Shown here: positions 1-5,848 of the stretch, in pieces
Layout: every line of letters starts with the position of its first letter
Numbering within the stretch: position 1 is the first letter of the stretch
Position numbers and translations under genes: made by a program
The notes under the pieces: model-generated
The model's input: the letters and a program-made list of their open reading frames with translations, nothing else
What the model was told of the DNA's origin: nothing
Databases searched by the model: none
Origin: Spirochaetes bacterium RBG_16_67_19
GTDB taxonomy: Bacteria > Spirochaetota > Spirochaetia > SZUA-6 > DRHE01
Direction of reading: 5' to 3'
Length of the DNA: 8,490 nucleotides
NCBI GenBank assembly: GCA_001829505.1
Contig: MIBK01000157.1
Location: 2,418-10,907 of the forward strand

Positions 1-30
1 ACAGGTGACCGCTGTGACCCCCCATCGGGC

Positions 31-60
31 TTGCCGCGCACACGGCTTCGGCAGTAGGAT
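31..60 (+). promoter_or_regulatory. weak candidate sigma-70 promoter for the metallopeptidase gene
   Basis: TTGCCG at 31-36 and TAGGAT at 55-60 are separated by 18 nt, each matching 4 of 6 consensus bases. The position, just upstream of the ATG at 76, is plausible. No strong Shine-Dalgarno sequence is visible between them and the start. The window begins only 75 bp before the gene, so a better promoter could lie outside it. This is inference from weak motifs. Confidence 0.2.
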
Positions 61-75
61 AGATCGTCGCGACCG

Positions 76-1116
76 ATGCAAGCCAATACAGGTATTCAAT
101 CCGTGGTCCAGGGTTGGAACACGGTGCGCTACGAACTCCTCAACATGAGGCTGTGCGACCTCGCCCTGCGGATCGAAGGCTCGCCGCTGGAGCCCTATAC
201 CCGGCGGGTGCGCCGGGAGCTGGAAGCCAGGCGGGTGTATTTCAAGCCCGATTTCTACCTGACCGACGCCTGGGGCTGCCCGGACCGGGTGCCGGTCATC
301 GGGGTGCCCTTCTACTTGGCCGACCCCCGCCTGGCGCGCCTGGAGGAAGAGCAGTCCGGCGAGATCGAGGACAGCCCCACGATCATGAAGTTCCTGCGCC
401 ACGAGGCGGGGCACGCCGTCAACTACGCCTACCGGCTGTGGAAGGGCGAGGAATGGGTCGAGAACTTCGGGGTGTTCACCAAGCCCTACCGGGACGAGTT
501 CCAGCCCCGCTACTGGAGCCGCAGCTTCGTGCGCCACATCGACTCCTACCAGTACGGGCGCACCTACGCCCAGAAGCACCCCGATGACGACTTCGCCGAG
601 ACCTTCGCGGTCTGGCTGACGCCGCGCTCCGGCTGGCGGCGGCGCTACCAGGGTTGGCCCGCGCTGCGCAAGCTGCGCTACGTGGACCGCCTGATGAGGA
701 CCGTGGGCCGCACCCCGCCGCCGCGCCACCGCTCGCGGCTGTACCGCCCGGTGGAGTCCCTGCGCATCCTGCTGGCCGATCACTACGGGCAGAAGGCCGA
801 GCGGCTGCGCCGCGCCGCCCAGGGCTACGTGGACGACAAGCTGCGCGAGATCTTCCCCCCCTCCCGCTCCCGACTGCTGCAGCCCGCCGAGGAGCTGCTG
901 CGCGGGCGCCGGGCCGAGCTGCTGCAGCGGGCCTGCCGCTGGTCCGGGCTGGAGGAGCACGAAGCCCAGGCCATCCTGGAAAAGCTGGAGGAGAGGGCCG
1001 CGGCCCTGAATCTGAGCTACCCCCGCTCGCGCGGGACCGGGCGCATCCTGGACGTGGTGGCCCTGGTGGTCGCGCTGTCCATCCAGTATGCCACCACCGG
1101 CAGGTTTTCCGGCTAG
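76..1116 (+). CDS. putative zinc-binding metallopeptidase (HEAGH family)
   Basis: A 346-residue protein with a gluzincin-like zinc motif: H109-E110-A-G-H113, preceded by KFLR, and a downstream DDDFAETFAVWLTP segment in which E175 is a candidate third zinc ligand. This combination resembles the Pfam 'putative zinc-binding metallopeptidase' group (Peptidase_Mx), recalled from memory and not searched. The middle is rich in Arg, Tyr and Trp. The C-terminal half is a charged, probably helical region, and the last ~25 residues include a short hydrophobic stretch (ILDVVALVVALSI). There is no N-terminal signal peptide, so a cytoplasmic location is likely. The start is well fixed: an in-frame TAG lies at 55-57 and no other start codon occurs before the ATG at 76. 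It converges on an ATP-grasp ligase gene, suggesting a shared peptide-related role. Substrate is unknown. The zinc-protease fold is well supported; the specific function is not. Confidence 0.85.
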   Translation: MQANTGIQSVVQGWNTVRYELLNMRLCDLALRIEGSPLEPYTRRVRRELEARRVYFKPDFYLTDAWGCPDRVPVIGVPFYLADPRLARLEEEQSGEIEDSPTIMKFLRHEAGHAVNYAYRLWKGEEWVENFGVFTKPYRDEFQPRYWSRSFVRHIDSYQYGRTYAQKHPDDDFAETFAVWLTPRSGWRRRYQGWPALRKLRYVDRLMRTVGRTPPPRHRSRLYRPVESLRILLADHYGQKAERLRRAAQGYVDDKLREIFPPSRSRLLQPAEELLRGRRAELLQRACRWSGLEEHEAQAILEKLEERAAALNLSYPRSRGTGRILDVVALVVALSIQYATTGRFSG

Positions 1117-1174
1117 CTTGCCGCGGGCGCAGCCCGGTACTCCGGCAGCGGTCCTCTATCCGCGCTCTTGCGCC
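1117..1174. other. short intergenic gap between convergent genes
   Basis: These 58 bp separate the stop codon of the metallopeptidase gene from the stop codon of the ATP-grasp gene. I see no strong hairpin followed by a T-tract on either strand, so no rho-independent terminator can be called here. Confidence 0.5.
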
Positions 1175-2281
1175 TCAGGACGAGAGCTGCGCGCGGGGCT
1201 TGCCGCGGCCGGCGGGGAACCAGATCGGCAGGTTCGGGTCGAAGGGCGGCCCCTCGAAGGCCGCCTTGAGGATCAGGTGCAGGAGCTGCGGGAAGCGCAG
1301 GCCGTCGGCCCTGGCCGAGCGGGCCAGTCCCACCCCGTCCTCCAGCAGCGGATTGCAGTTCACTTCCAGCACGTGGGGCACGTTGTTCTCGTCCAGGCGG
1401 ATGTCCACCCGCCCGTAGCCCCAGCCGCCGATGGCCCGGAAGGCGCGGATGGCCGTATCGCCGATCCTGGCGGCCAGCTCCGGGTCCACCCGCGCGGGGC
1501 AGGTCACCCGGATCCTTTGGTACTCGGTGGTCTCCTCCAGGAACTTCGCCGCGTAGGACATGATGGGCGGGATGTTCTCCGGCAGGCGGGAAAAATCCAC
1601 CTCGGCCAGCGGCAGCACGCGGGGCCGCTTGCCCCCCACGATCCCCGCGTTGAACTCCCGCCCCAGCAGGAAACGCTGCACCAGCGCCGGCTGGCGGTAG
1701 GTGGTGATGATGGTCCGCACCTTGTGGCGCAGGGCGGTCTTGCTGGACACCACCGACTCGCGGTCCAGGCCGATGCCGGCGTGCTCCTGGCTGGGCTGCA
1801 CGATCACCGGGAACTGCCAGCTGTAGCGGTCCACGTCCCCGATGCGCTCCAGCAGGCGGGTGTTGGCGGGAATGGGGATGCCGGCCCCCTGCAGCAGGCT
1901 GGCGCCCATGAACTTGTACCGGCTCAGGGCCAGGCCCAGCGCCGGGGAGCCGGTCAGGGGGAAGCCCATCATGCGCACCAGGGTGGCCACCCGCATCTCG
2001 TACAGTGCGCCGTGCACCACGTCGTCGTACTGGTTGAACACTACGTCGGGGGCCAGGCGCAGGAGGCGCCGCTGGAAGGCCGCCAGGTCGTCGGCCAGGG
2101 GCACCAGGTCCACCTGGTGGCCCAGGCGGCGCAGCGCGCGGGCGATGCTGCGCACCAGCTGGCGCAGGTGCCACATCCCGCCGTGATCCGTGCGGGACTC
2201 CGGGCTGGATTCCTCGTAGGCGTTGTAGATCAGCGCGATTCTGCGCTTCGGCCCCAGGTGCAGCTTCGCCGGCGGCGACAT
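1175..2281 (-). CDS. ATP-grasp ligase, D-Ala-D-Ala ligase-like
   Basis: A 368-residue ATP-grasp protein. Residues 106-120 (GFPLTGSPALGLALS) and K123 match the Ddl N-terminal and first nucleotide-binding segments, and GAGIPIP follows at 132-138. The Mg/ATP end is intact: GRVDIR with R291 and D293, then LEVNCNP with E306 and N308, equivalent to E. coli DdlB R255, D257, E270 and N272. Two points argue against a true Ddl. The N-terminus lacks the GGxSxE signature that supplies the D-Ala-binding Glu. The VIVKPSxEGSSVG loop reads VIVQPSQEHAGIG, so the ATP-contacting Lys (DdlB K144) is Q162 and the DdlB S150 position is not Ser. It probably joins an amino acid or peptide carboxylate to an amine, with unknown substrate. 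No Shine-Dalgarno precedes the ATG, and the predicted promoter sits right against it, so the mRNA may be leaderless. The family is secure; Ddl activity is doubtful. Confidence 0.88.
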   Translation of the reverse strand: MSPPAKLHLGPKRRIALIYNAYEESSPESRTDHGGMWHLRQLVRSIARALRRLGHQVDLVPLADDLAAFQRRLLRLAPDVVFNQYDDVVHGALYEMRVATLVRMMGFPLTGSPALGLALSRYKFMGASLLQGAGIPIPANTRLLERIGDVDRYSWQFPVIVQPSQEHAGIGLDRESVVSSKTALRHKVRTIITTYRQPALVQRFLLGREFNAGIVGGKRPRVLPLAEVDFSRLPENIPPIMSYAAKFLEETTEYQRIRVTCPARVDPELAARIGDTAIRAFRAIGGWGYGRVDIRLDENNVPHVLEVNCNPLLEDGVGLARSARADGLRFPQLLHLILKAAFEGPPFDPNLPIWFPAGRGKPRAQLSS

Positions 2282-2296
2282 TTATCTGGATGATAA
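2282..2296. promoter_or_regulatory. short inverted repeat at the ATP-grasp promoter (possible operator)
   Basis: TTATC (2282-2286) and GATAA (2292-2296) form perfect 5-bp inverted arms around a 5-nt spacer. The element covers the candidate -10 box and the predicted start point of the ATP-grasp gene, where a repressor could act. Arms this short can arise by chance. Confidence 0.2.
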
Positions 2297-2317
2297 CGGA
2301 TTGGGGCGTAAAAGCAA
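2290..2317 (-). promoter_or_regulatory. candidate sigma-70 promoter of the ATP-grasp gene
   Basis: On the minus strand TTGCTT (2317-2312) is followed after 16 nt by TATCAT (2295-2290), which matches 5 of 6 bases of the -10 consensus. The expected transcription start, about 7 nt further on, falls at 2282-2284, directly beside the ATG at 2281. With no Shine-Dalgarno visible, this implies a leaderless or nearly leaderless transcript. Confidence 0.4.
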
Positions 2318-2336
2318 GCCCGCCGGCGCCCGGCGG
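2310..2336 (-). terminator. possible rho-independent terminator of the hox operon
   Basis: Reading the minus strand, CCGCCGG (2336-2330), a GCG loop and CCGGCGG (2326-2320) form a 7-bp all-GC stem, followed by GCTTGCTTTTA. The T-tract starts several bases after the stem, which is not ideal. It lies 60 bp after the response-regulator stop codon and just upstream of the ATP-grasp promoter, the expected place for a boundary between the two units. Confidence 0.4.
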
Positions 2337-2395
2337 CGCACAGCGGCGCATGGGGCCGCGTGAAGCCCGGGCGGGGCGCCGGCTGGGATGAGAGG

Positions 2396-2782
2396 CTACT
2401 TTACGCGCAGCTCGGTCTTCAGGGTGGCCAGCAGCACCTTGTGGTCGATGGGCTTCTGGAAGATCCCCGCCAGGCCCAGCTCCCGCGCGTCGATGTTGTA
2501 GCGCACCGCGTCCCCCACCGAGGACAGCAGGAAGATCGGAGCCTTGAAGCCGGCCTCCTTGAGCTGGGCGGACACCTTCGAGCCGGCGTCCACGGTTTCC
2601 ATCATGAGATCCAGGAGCACGGCATCCGGCCTGATGCGCTGGGCCACCTTCAGCCCTTCCGCCCCGGTGGAAGCCTCCCCCACGACGAAGCCGGCGCTCT
2701 CCAGCACGATGCGCGTGGCGGCGCGGATGTCCGGGTCGTCGTCGATGATCAGGATCGTCTTTCCCAGTTCGCCTGTTGCCAT
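2396..2782 (-). CDS. CheY-like single-domain response regulator
   Basis: A 128-residue stand-alone receiver (REC) domain with no output domain. The acidic pocket D14-D15-D16, the phospho-acceptor D58 (in LLDLMM), S87 at the Thr/Ser position and K110-P111 are all present, so it should be phosphorylatable. After D58 the sequence runs MMETVDAG rather than the usual MMPxMDG, i.e. Glu replaces the common Pro. The gene begins inside the 3' end of hoxW, overlapping it by 34 nt in another frame, with its own AGAGGGA Shine-Dalgarno about 6 nt before the ATG at 2782. It is therefore probably co-transcribed, and may be translationally coupled, with the hydrogenase genes. No histidine kinase lies in the window. 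A role in signalling about redox state or hydrogen is only inferred from position; receiver domains act by protein contacts, and the partner is unknown. Confidence 0.9.
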   Translation of the reverse strand: MATGELGKTILIIDDDPDIRAATRIVLESAGFVVGEASTGAEGLKVAQRIRPDAVLLDLMMETVDAGSKVSAQLKEAGFKAPIFLLSSVGDAVRYNIDARELGLAGIFQKPIDHKVLLATLKTELRVK

Positions 2783-3249
2783 GTTCGTCCCTCTTTCCAG
2801 TCTTGGATCAATCGCATGATGAACTCCAGAGCAGCCCTGGAGTTGGCCTGGGCCCCGCTGGTAAGCCCCTCGGCGATGTCGAACTCATATCCCCGCACCC
2901 CCACCAGCAGGGTCTCCGGCGCGCGGCGGTAGGCTTCCTCGCACACGGCCAGCAGCGACTCCGGCCCGAAGGCGTGGGTGGAGAAGCTGATGTTGGCCGA
3001 GGGGGAAAGCCTGCGCACCTCGAAGGGCTCCGGCCCCTCCAGCGCCGCGTCCACGAATACCGCCTTCTCGGCTTCCGCCAGGTCGGCGGCCGCCTCGAGG
3101 GAAAGCTGGTAGTCGCTCTCCGCGGTCACCCCCGGAATTCCCAGCCGGGCCAGCTCCTCGATGATTGCCGGACCCAGCCCGTCGTCCCGGCGCCCGGGGT
3201 TGCCCCACCCCAGCACCAGCAGGCGGCCGCCGGCCTTCTCAGCACCCAC
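2749..3249 (-). CDS. hoxW: HoxW-type [NiFe] hydrogenase maturation endopeptidase
   Basis: A 166-residue member of the M52 hydrogenase maturation protease family. After nickel is inserted, these enzymes cut the C-terminal extension off the large subunit, here HoxH. The signature GWGNPGRRDDGLG lies at residues 14-26. D23, D67 (in VFVDAA) and H92 (in THAFGPE) correspond to the nickel-sensing metal ligands known from HybD/HycI (E16, D62 and H93 there). Length is normal for the family. The start is a GTG at 3249, 6 nt after the hoxH stop; the ribosome site is modest (AAGG about 11 nt upstream), so coupling to hoxH translation is likely. The 3' end overlaps the response-regulator gene by 34 nt. It lies directly behind hoxH as in other hoxFUYHW operons, which supports HoxH as its substrate. 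It is intact even though hoxH as written is broken. Confidence 0.93.
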   Translation of the reverse strand: MGAEKAGGRLLVLGWGNPGRRDDGLGPAIIEELARLGIPGVTAESDYQLSLEAAADLAEAEKAVFVDAALEGPEPFEVRRLSPSANISFSTHAFGPESLLAVCEEAYRRAPETLLVGVRGYEFDIAEGLTSGAQANSRAALEFIMRLIQDWKEGRTWQQANWERRS

Positions 3250-3255
3250 TCGCGC

Positions 3256-4107
3256 TCAGCCTTTGCAGCGCTCCTGGATCAGGCTGCCGTCAGCCCGCTC
3301 CAGCCGCACCTCCAGGGGCATTCCGCCCACCGCGTGCGTGGCGCAGCTCAGGCAGGGATCGTAGGCCCGGATGGCCACTTCCACGTGGTTGAGCAGCCCC
3401 TCGGTGATCTCCTGTCCCTCCAGATAGTCCTTGGCCACCTTCTGCACCGCGCGGTTCATCGGCTCGTTGTTGCTGGTGGTGGACACAATCAGGTTGGCCA
3501 TGGTGACCTGGTCCTGCTCGTTGACCTGGTAGTGGTGGAACAGGGTGCCGCGGGGGGCCTCCACGATGCCGATGCCCTCGCCGCGGTGCTGGCCCTCGCG
3601 CACCAGCTCCGTGCCCTGCAGGTCCTTGTCGTTCAGGAGCTCCTGGATCTTCTCGGCGCTGTACAGCAGCTCGATCAGGCGGGCCCAGTGGTAGGCCATG
3701 GTGGCGTTCACCAGGCGGCCCTCCCCCAGCTTCATGAACTCCTGGCGCTCCTTCTCGGCCAGCGGGGCGTCCATGTAATCGCAGTTGTTCACCCGGGCCA
3801 GGGGCCCCACCCGATACCAGCCCTTCTCCGGTCCCAGGCTCTTGATGAAGGGGAACTTCATGTAGCTCCAGGAGCGGACCTCCTCCTGGATGACCTTGTA
3901 GTAGTCGGCGTTCTTGACCTGGTCGAAGATGAGCTTGCCGGCCGCGTCCTTGGCCCGCAGATTCCCGTCATACAAGTCGAAGCGGCCGTCCGGGGCCACG
4001 ATGGAGAGGTGGTTGGAGTCGAAGGCGGCGAAGCCGGACATGCGCTTGATGTCGTCGTGGTAGAACTTCTTCAATAAGTTGAGCCCCGCCACCGACCACT
4101 CCAGCAT
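3256..4107 (-). CDS. hoxH: HoxH C-terminal fragment (residues 199-481)
   Basis: This 283-residue open frame starts at an internal ATG (MLEWSVAGLN) and carries the native C-terminal part of HoxH, including DPCLSCATH and the cleavable tail. It contains C450 and C453 but not C68 and C71, so it cannot form the Ni-Fe site alone. An AAGGAC lies about 9 nt before the ATG and could act as a weak ribosome site; whether it is translated is unknown. It should be read together with the whole disrupted hoxH entry, not as a separate gene. Confidence 0.6.
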   Translation of the reverse strand: MLEWSVAGLNLLKKFYHDDIKRMSGFAAFDSNHLSIVAPDGRFDLYDGNLRAKDAAGKLIFDQVKNADYYKVIQEEVRSWSYMKFPFIKSLGPEKGWYRVGPLARVNNCDYMDAPLAEKERQEFMKLGEGRLVNATMAYHWARLIELLYSAEKIQELLNDKDLQGTELVREGQHRGEGIGIVEAPRGTLFHHYQVNEQDQVTMANLIVSTTSNNEPMNRAVQKVAKDYLEGQEITEGLLNHVEVAIRAYDPCLSCATHAVGGMPLEVRLERADGSLIQERCKG

Positions 4108-4191
4108 CTGGCCGATGTCCTTCTTGAGCTCGTCGCGCTCCGGAACCGACAGGTTCTTGTTGATCCCTCCGGGGATGGCCGCGGTGCCGTG
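3594..4191. repeat. tandem direct repeat, copy A (598 bp)
   Basis: This copy is identical to 4192-4789 at every position I compared line by line. The identity extends one further base (C at 4192 and 4790), so the breakpoint is ambiguous by 1 bp. The unit spans hoxH codons from about 171 to 369. Its length of 598 is 1 more than a multiple of 3, which causes the frameshift. Confidence 0.97.
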
Positions 4192-5299
4192 CCTCGCGCA
4201 CCAGCTCCGTGCCCTGCAGGTCCTTGTCGTTCAGGAGCTCCTGGATCTTCTCGGCGCTGTACAGCAGCTCGATCAGGCGGGCCCAGTGGTAGGCCATGGT
4301 GGCGTTCACCAGGCGGCCCTCCCCCAGCTTCATGAACTCCTGGCGCTCCTTCTCGGCCAGCGGGGCGTCCATGTAATCGCAGTTGTTCACCCGGGCCAGG
4401 GGCCCCACCCGATACCAGCCCTTCTCCGGTCCCAGGCTCTTGATGAAGGGGAACTTCATGTAGCTCCAGGAGCGGACCTCCTCCTGGATGACCTTGTAGT
4501 AGTCGGCGTTCTTGACCTGGTCGAAGATGAGCTTGCCGGCCGCGTCCTTGGCCCGCAGATTCCCGTCATACAAGTCGAAGCGGCCGTCCGGGGCCACGAT
4601 GGAGAGGTGGTTGGAGTCGAAGGCGGCGAAGCCGGACATGCGCTTGATGTCGTCGTGGTAGAACTTCTTCAATAAGTTGAGCCCCGCCACCGACCACTCC
4701 AGCATCTGGCCGATGTCCTTCTTGAGCTCGTCGCGCTCCGGAACCGACAGGTTCTTGTTGATCCCTCCGGGGATGGCCGCGGTGCCGTGCACCTTCTTGC
4801 CAGCGGTGGCCTTGATGACTTCCTGGCCGTACTTGCGCATCAGGATGGCCATCTTGACCAGGTCCGGGTGCTTGAGGGCCACGCCGATGACGTTGCGGAT
4901 CTTGGGGTCCGCGTCGAAGCCCAGCAGCAGGTCGGGGGAGGCCAGGTGGAAGAAGTGCAGCGCGTGGGACTGGAAGGTCTGCCCGAGGTGCATCAGGCGG
5001 CGCATCTTCTCGGCGGTGGGGGAAAGCTGGTCCACCCCCACGATCAGGTCCGTGGCCTTGGCCGCGGCCAGGTGGTGGCTGACCGGGCAGATGCCGCACA
5101 GCCGCTGGATGATCACCGGCATCTCCCAGTAGAACCGCCCTTGGGCGAAGCGTTCGAAACCCCGGAACTCCACGATGTGGAAGCGGGCCTGGTCCACCTT
5201 GCCCTTCTCGTCCAGGCGGATGGTGACCTTGCCGTGCCCCTCCACGCGGGTCACCGGGCTGATGACGATCTTGCGTTCTTTGGTCTTGGTTGCGCTCAT
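3968..5299 (-). CDS. hoxH: HoxH N-terminal fragment with frameshifted tail
   Basis: This is the frame that would actually be translated from the hoxH start: 443 residues, native for 1-369, then an Arg/Gln/His-rich out-of-frame tail that begins at the repeat junction (4191/4192) and ends at the stop at 3968. It has the first CxxC nickel motif (C68, C71) but no second one and no HoxW cleavage site. It overlaps the C-terminal fragment in protein content for residues 199-369. Confidence 0.7.
   Translation of the reverse strand: MSATKTKERKIVISPVTRVEGHGKVTIRLDEKGKVDQARFHIVEFRGFERFAQGRFYWEMPVIIQRLCGICPVSHHLAAAKATDLIVGVDQLSPTAEKMRRLMHLGQTFQSHALHFFHLASPDLLLGFDADPKIRNVIGVALKHPDLVKMAILMRKYGQEVIKATAGKKVHGTAAIPGGINKNLSVPERDELKKDIGQMLEWSVAGLNLLKKFYHDDIKRMSGFAAFDSNHLSIVAPDGRFDLYDGNLRAKDAAGKLIFDQVKNADYYKVIQEEVRSWSYMKFPFIKSLGPEKGWYRVGPLARVNNCDYMDAPLAEKERQEFMKLGEGRLVNATMAYHWARLIELLYSAEKIQELLNDKDLQGTELVREARHRGHPRRDQQEPVGSGARRAQEGHRPDAGVVGGGAQLIEEVLPRRHQAHVRLRRLRLQPPLHRGPGRPLRLV
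4192..4789. repeat. tandem direct repeat, copy B (598 bp)
   Basis: This is the second, directly adjacent copy of 3594-4191, with no intervening base. It is the copy nearest the hoxH start and is read in the correct frame. A 10-bp block, GCCGCGGTGC, occurs at 3580-3589 next to the outer left breakpoint and again at 4178-4187 and 4776-4785, 4 bp from the ends of the copies. Confidence 0.97.
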
Positions 5300-5301
5300 G
5301 T

Positions 5302-5847
5302 TCAGTCCTTCTTGATGAACTCGTACGGCAGCTCGATAGGCTTGCCGGTGAGCAGTGCGGTCAGCACGGCCCAGATCTGGTCGGCCGGCGGCGGGCAGCC
5401 GGGCATGAAGTAATCGACCTTCACCACCTCGTGCACCGGGTAGACCTTGTTCATCAGCATGGGGATGTCCGGATCGTCCGGGATGCGCCCCTTGGGGTTG
5501 TACACCGTCGGGCCCTTGAGGTAGGCCTCCTCCAGGCACTCCTTCAGCGGCACCGCGTTGCGCATGGCCGGGATGCCTCCCTCGATGGCGCATTCCCCGA
5601 TGGAGATCAGGATCTTGCAGTGCTTGCGGAAGCTGCGGATCACTTCCAGGTTCTCGTCGTTGGAGACCCCGCCCTCGATGATGCCCACGTCCACGGGACC
5701 CGTGAACTCCTTGATGTCGTCGATCGGGGACTTGTCGAACTCCACCAGCTCGATGAGGTCCAGCAGGCGCTCGTCGATGTCCAGGATGGACATGTGGCAG
5801 CCGAAGCAGGAGGTCATGGCCGTCGTGGCCACCTTCACCTTGCCCAT
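5302..5847 (-). CDS. hoxY: HoxY, NAD-reducing hydrogenase small subunit
   Basis: A 181-residue small subunit of the hydrogenase module. It carries the proximal [4Fe-4S] cluster that takes electrons from the Ni-Fe site in HoxH and passes them to HoxU. The four expected cluster cysteines are C14 and C17 (TSCFGCHMS), C86 (IGECA) and C151 (MPGCPPP). The short length, the single cluster and the absence of a twin-arginine signal are typical of cytoplasmic group 3 enzymes, unlike the longer three-cluster small subunits of membrane-bound hydrogenases. The ATG at 5847 is one base after the hoxU stop, behind a strong GGAGGA Shine-Dalgarno inside the 3' end of hoxU; hoxH begins 2 nt after its stop. The gene is intact and the assignment is secure. 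Confidence 0.96.
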   Translation of the reverse strand: MGKVKVATTAMTSCFGCHMSILDIDERLLDLIELVEFDKSPIDDIKEFTGPVDVGIIEGGVSNDENLEVIRSFRKHCKILISIGECAIEGGIPAMRNAVPLKECLEEAYLKGPTVYNPKGRIPDDPDIPMLMNKVYPVHEVVKVDYFMPGCPPPADQIWAVLTALLTGKPIELPYEFIKKD

Positions 5848-5848
5848 G

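Larger units (their letters stand above)
3256..5299 (-). pseudogene. hoxH: hoxH, NAD-reducing hydrogenase large subunit, disrupted by a 598-bp tandem duplication
   Basis: HoxH carries the Ni-Fe active site that splits or forms H2. The gene opens with MSATKTKERK at 5299, behind a GAAGGA Shine-Dalgarno and 2 nt after the hoxY stop. The N-terminal nickel motif RLCGICPVSHH (C68, C71) is intact. An exact direct repeat of 598 bp (3594-4191 and 4192-4789) then shifts the frame: the product is native through about residue 369 (LVRE), followed by 74 wrong residues, ending at 3968. The C-terminal nickel motif DPCLSCATH, with its trailing 25-residue extension ending in ERCKG, is in another frame and ends at 3256. 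Deleting one repeat copy gives a continuous 1,446-bp gene for 481 residues (Ni ligands C68, C71, C450, C453; expected HoxW cleavage after H456), a normal HoxH length. All other operon genes are intact, so an assembly error or a very recent event is the simplest reading. Confidence 0.93.

Noticed and set aside
1088..2351. Open frames of ~400 codons on both strands overlapping the ATP-grasp gene
   Set aside because: They are Pro/Ala/Gly/Arg-rich frame shadows; the ATP-grasp frame has the conserved motifs.
2776..4077. 433-codon plus-strand open frame opposite hoxW and hoxH
   Set aside because: It lies antisense to clearly conserved genes, is low-complexity (rich in Leu, His, Gln, Val, Gly), has no recognisable domain, and is a by-product of GC-rich codon use.
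3594..4789. Insertion sequence or mobile element as the cause of the repeat
   Set aside because: The repeat contains only hoxH coding sequence, with no transposase, terminal inverted repeats or target-site duplication.
5300..5593. N-terminal extension of HoxH to 5593 giving a 541-residue protein
   Set aside because: The extension overlaps hoxY in another frame and has no homologue-like sequence. The start at 5299 has a Shine-Dalgarno and begins the known HoxH N-terminus.
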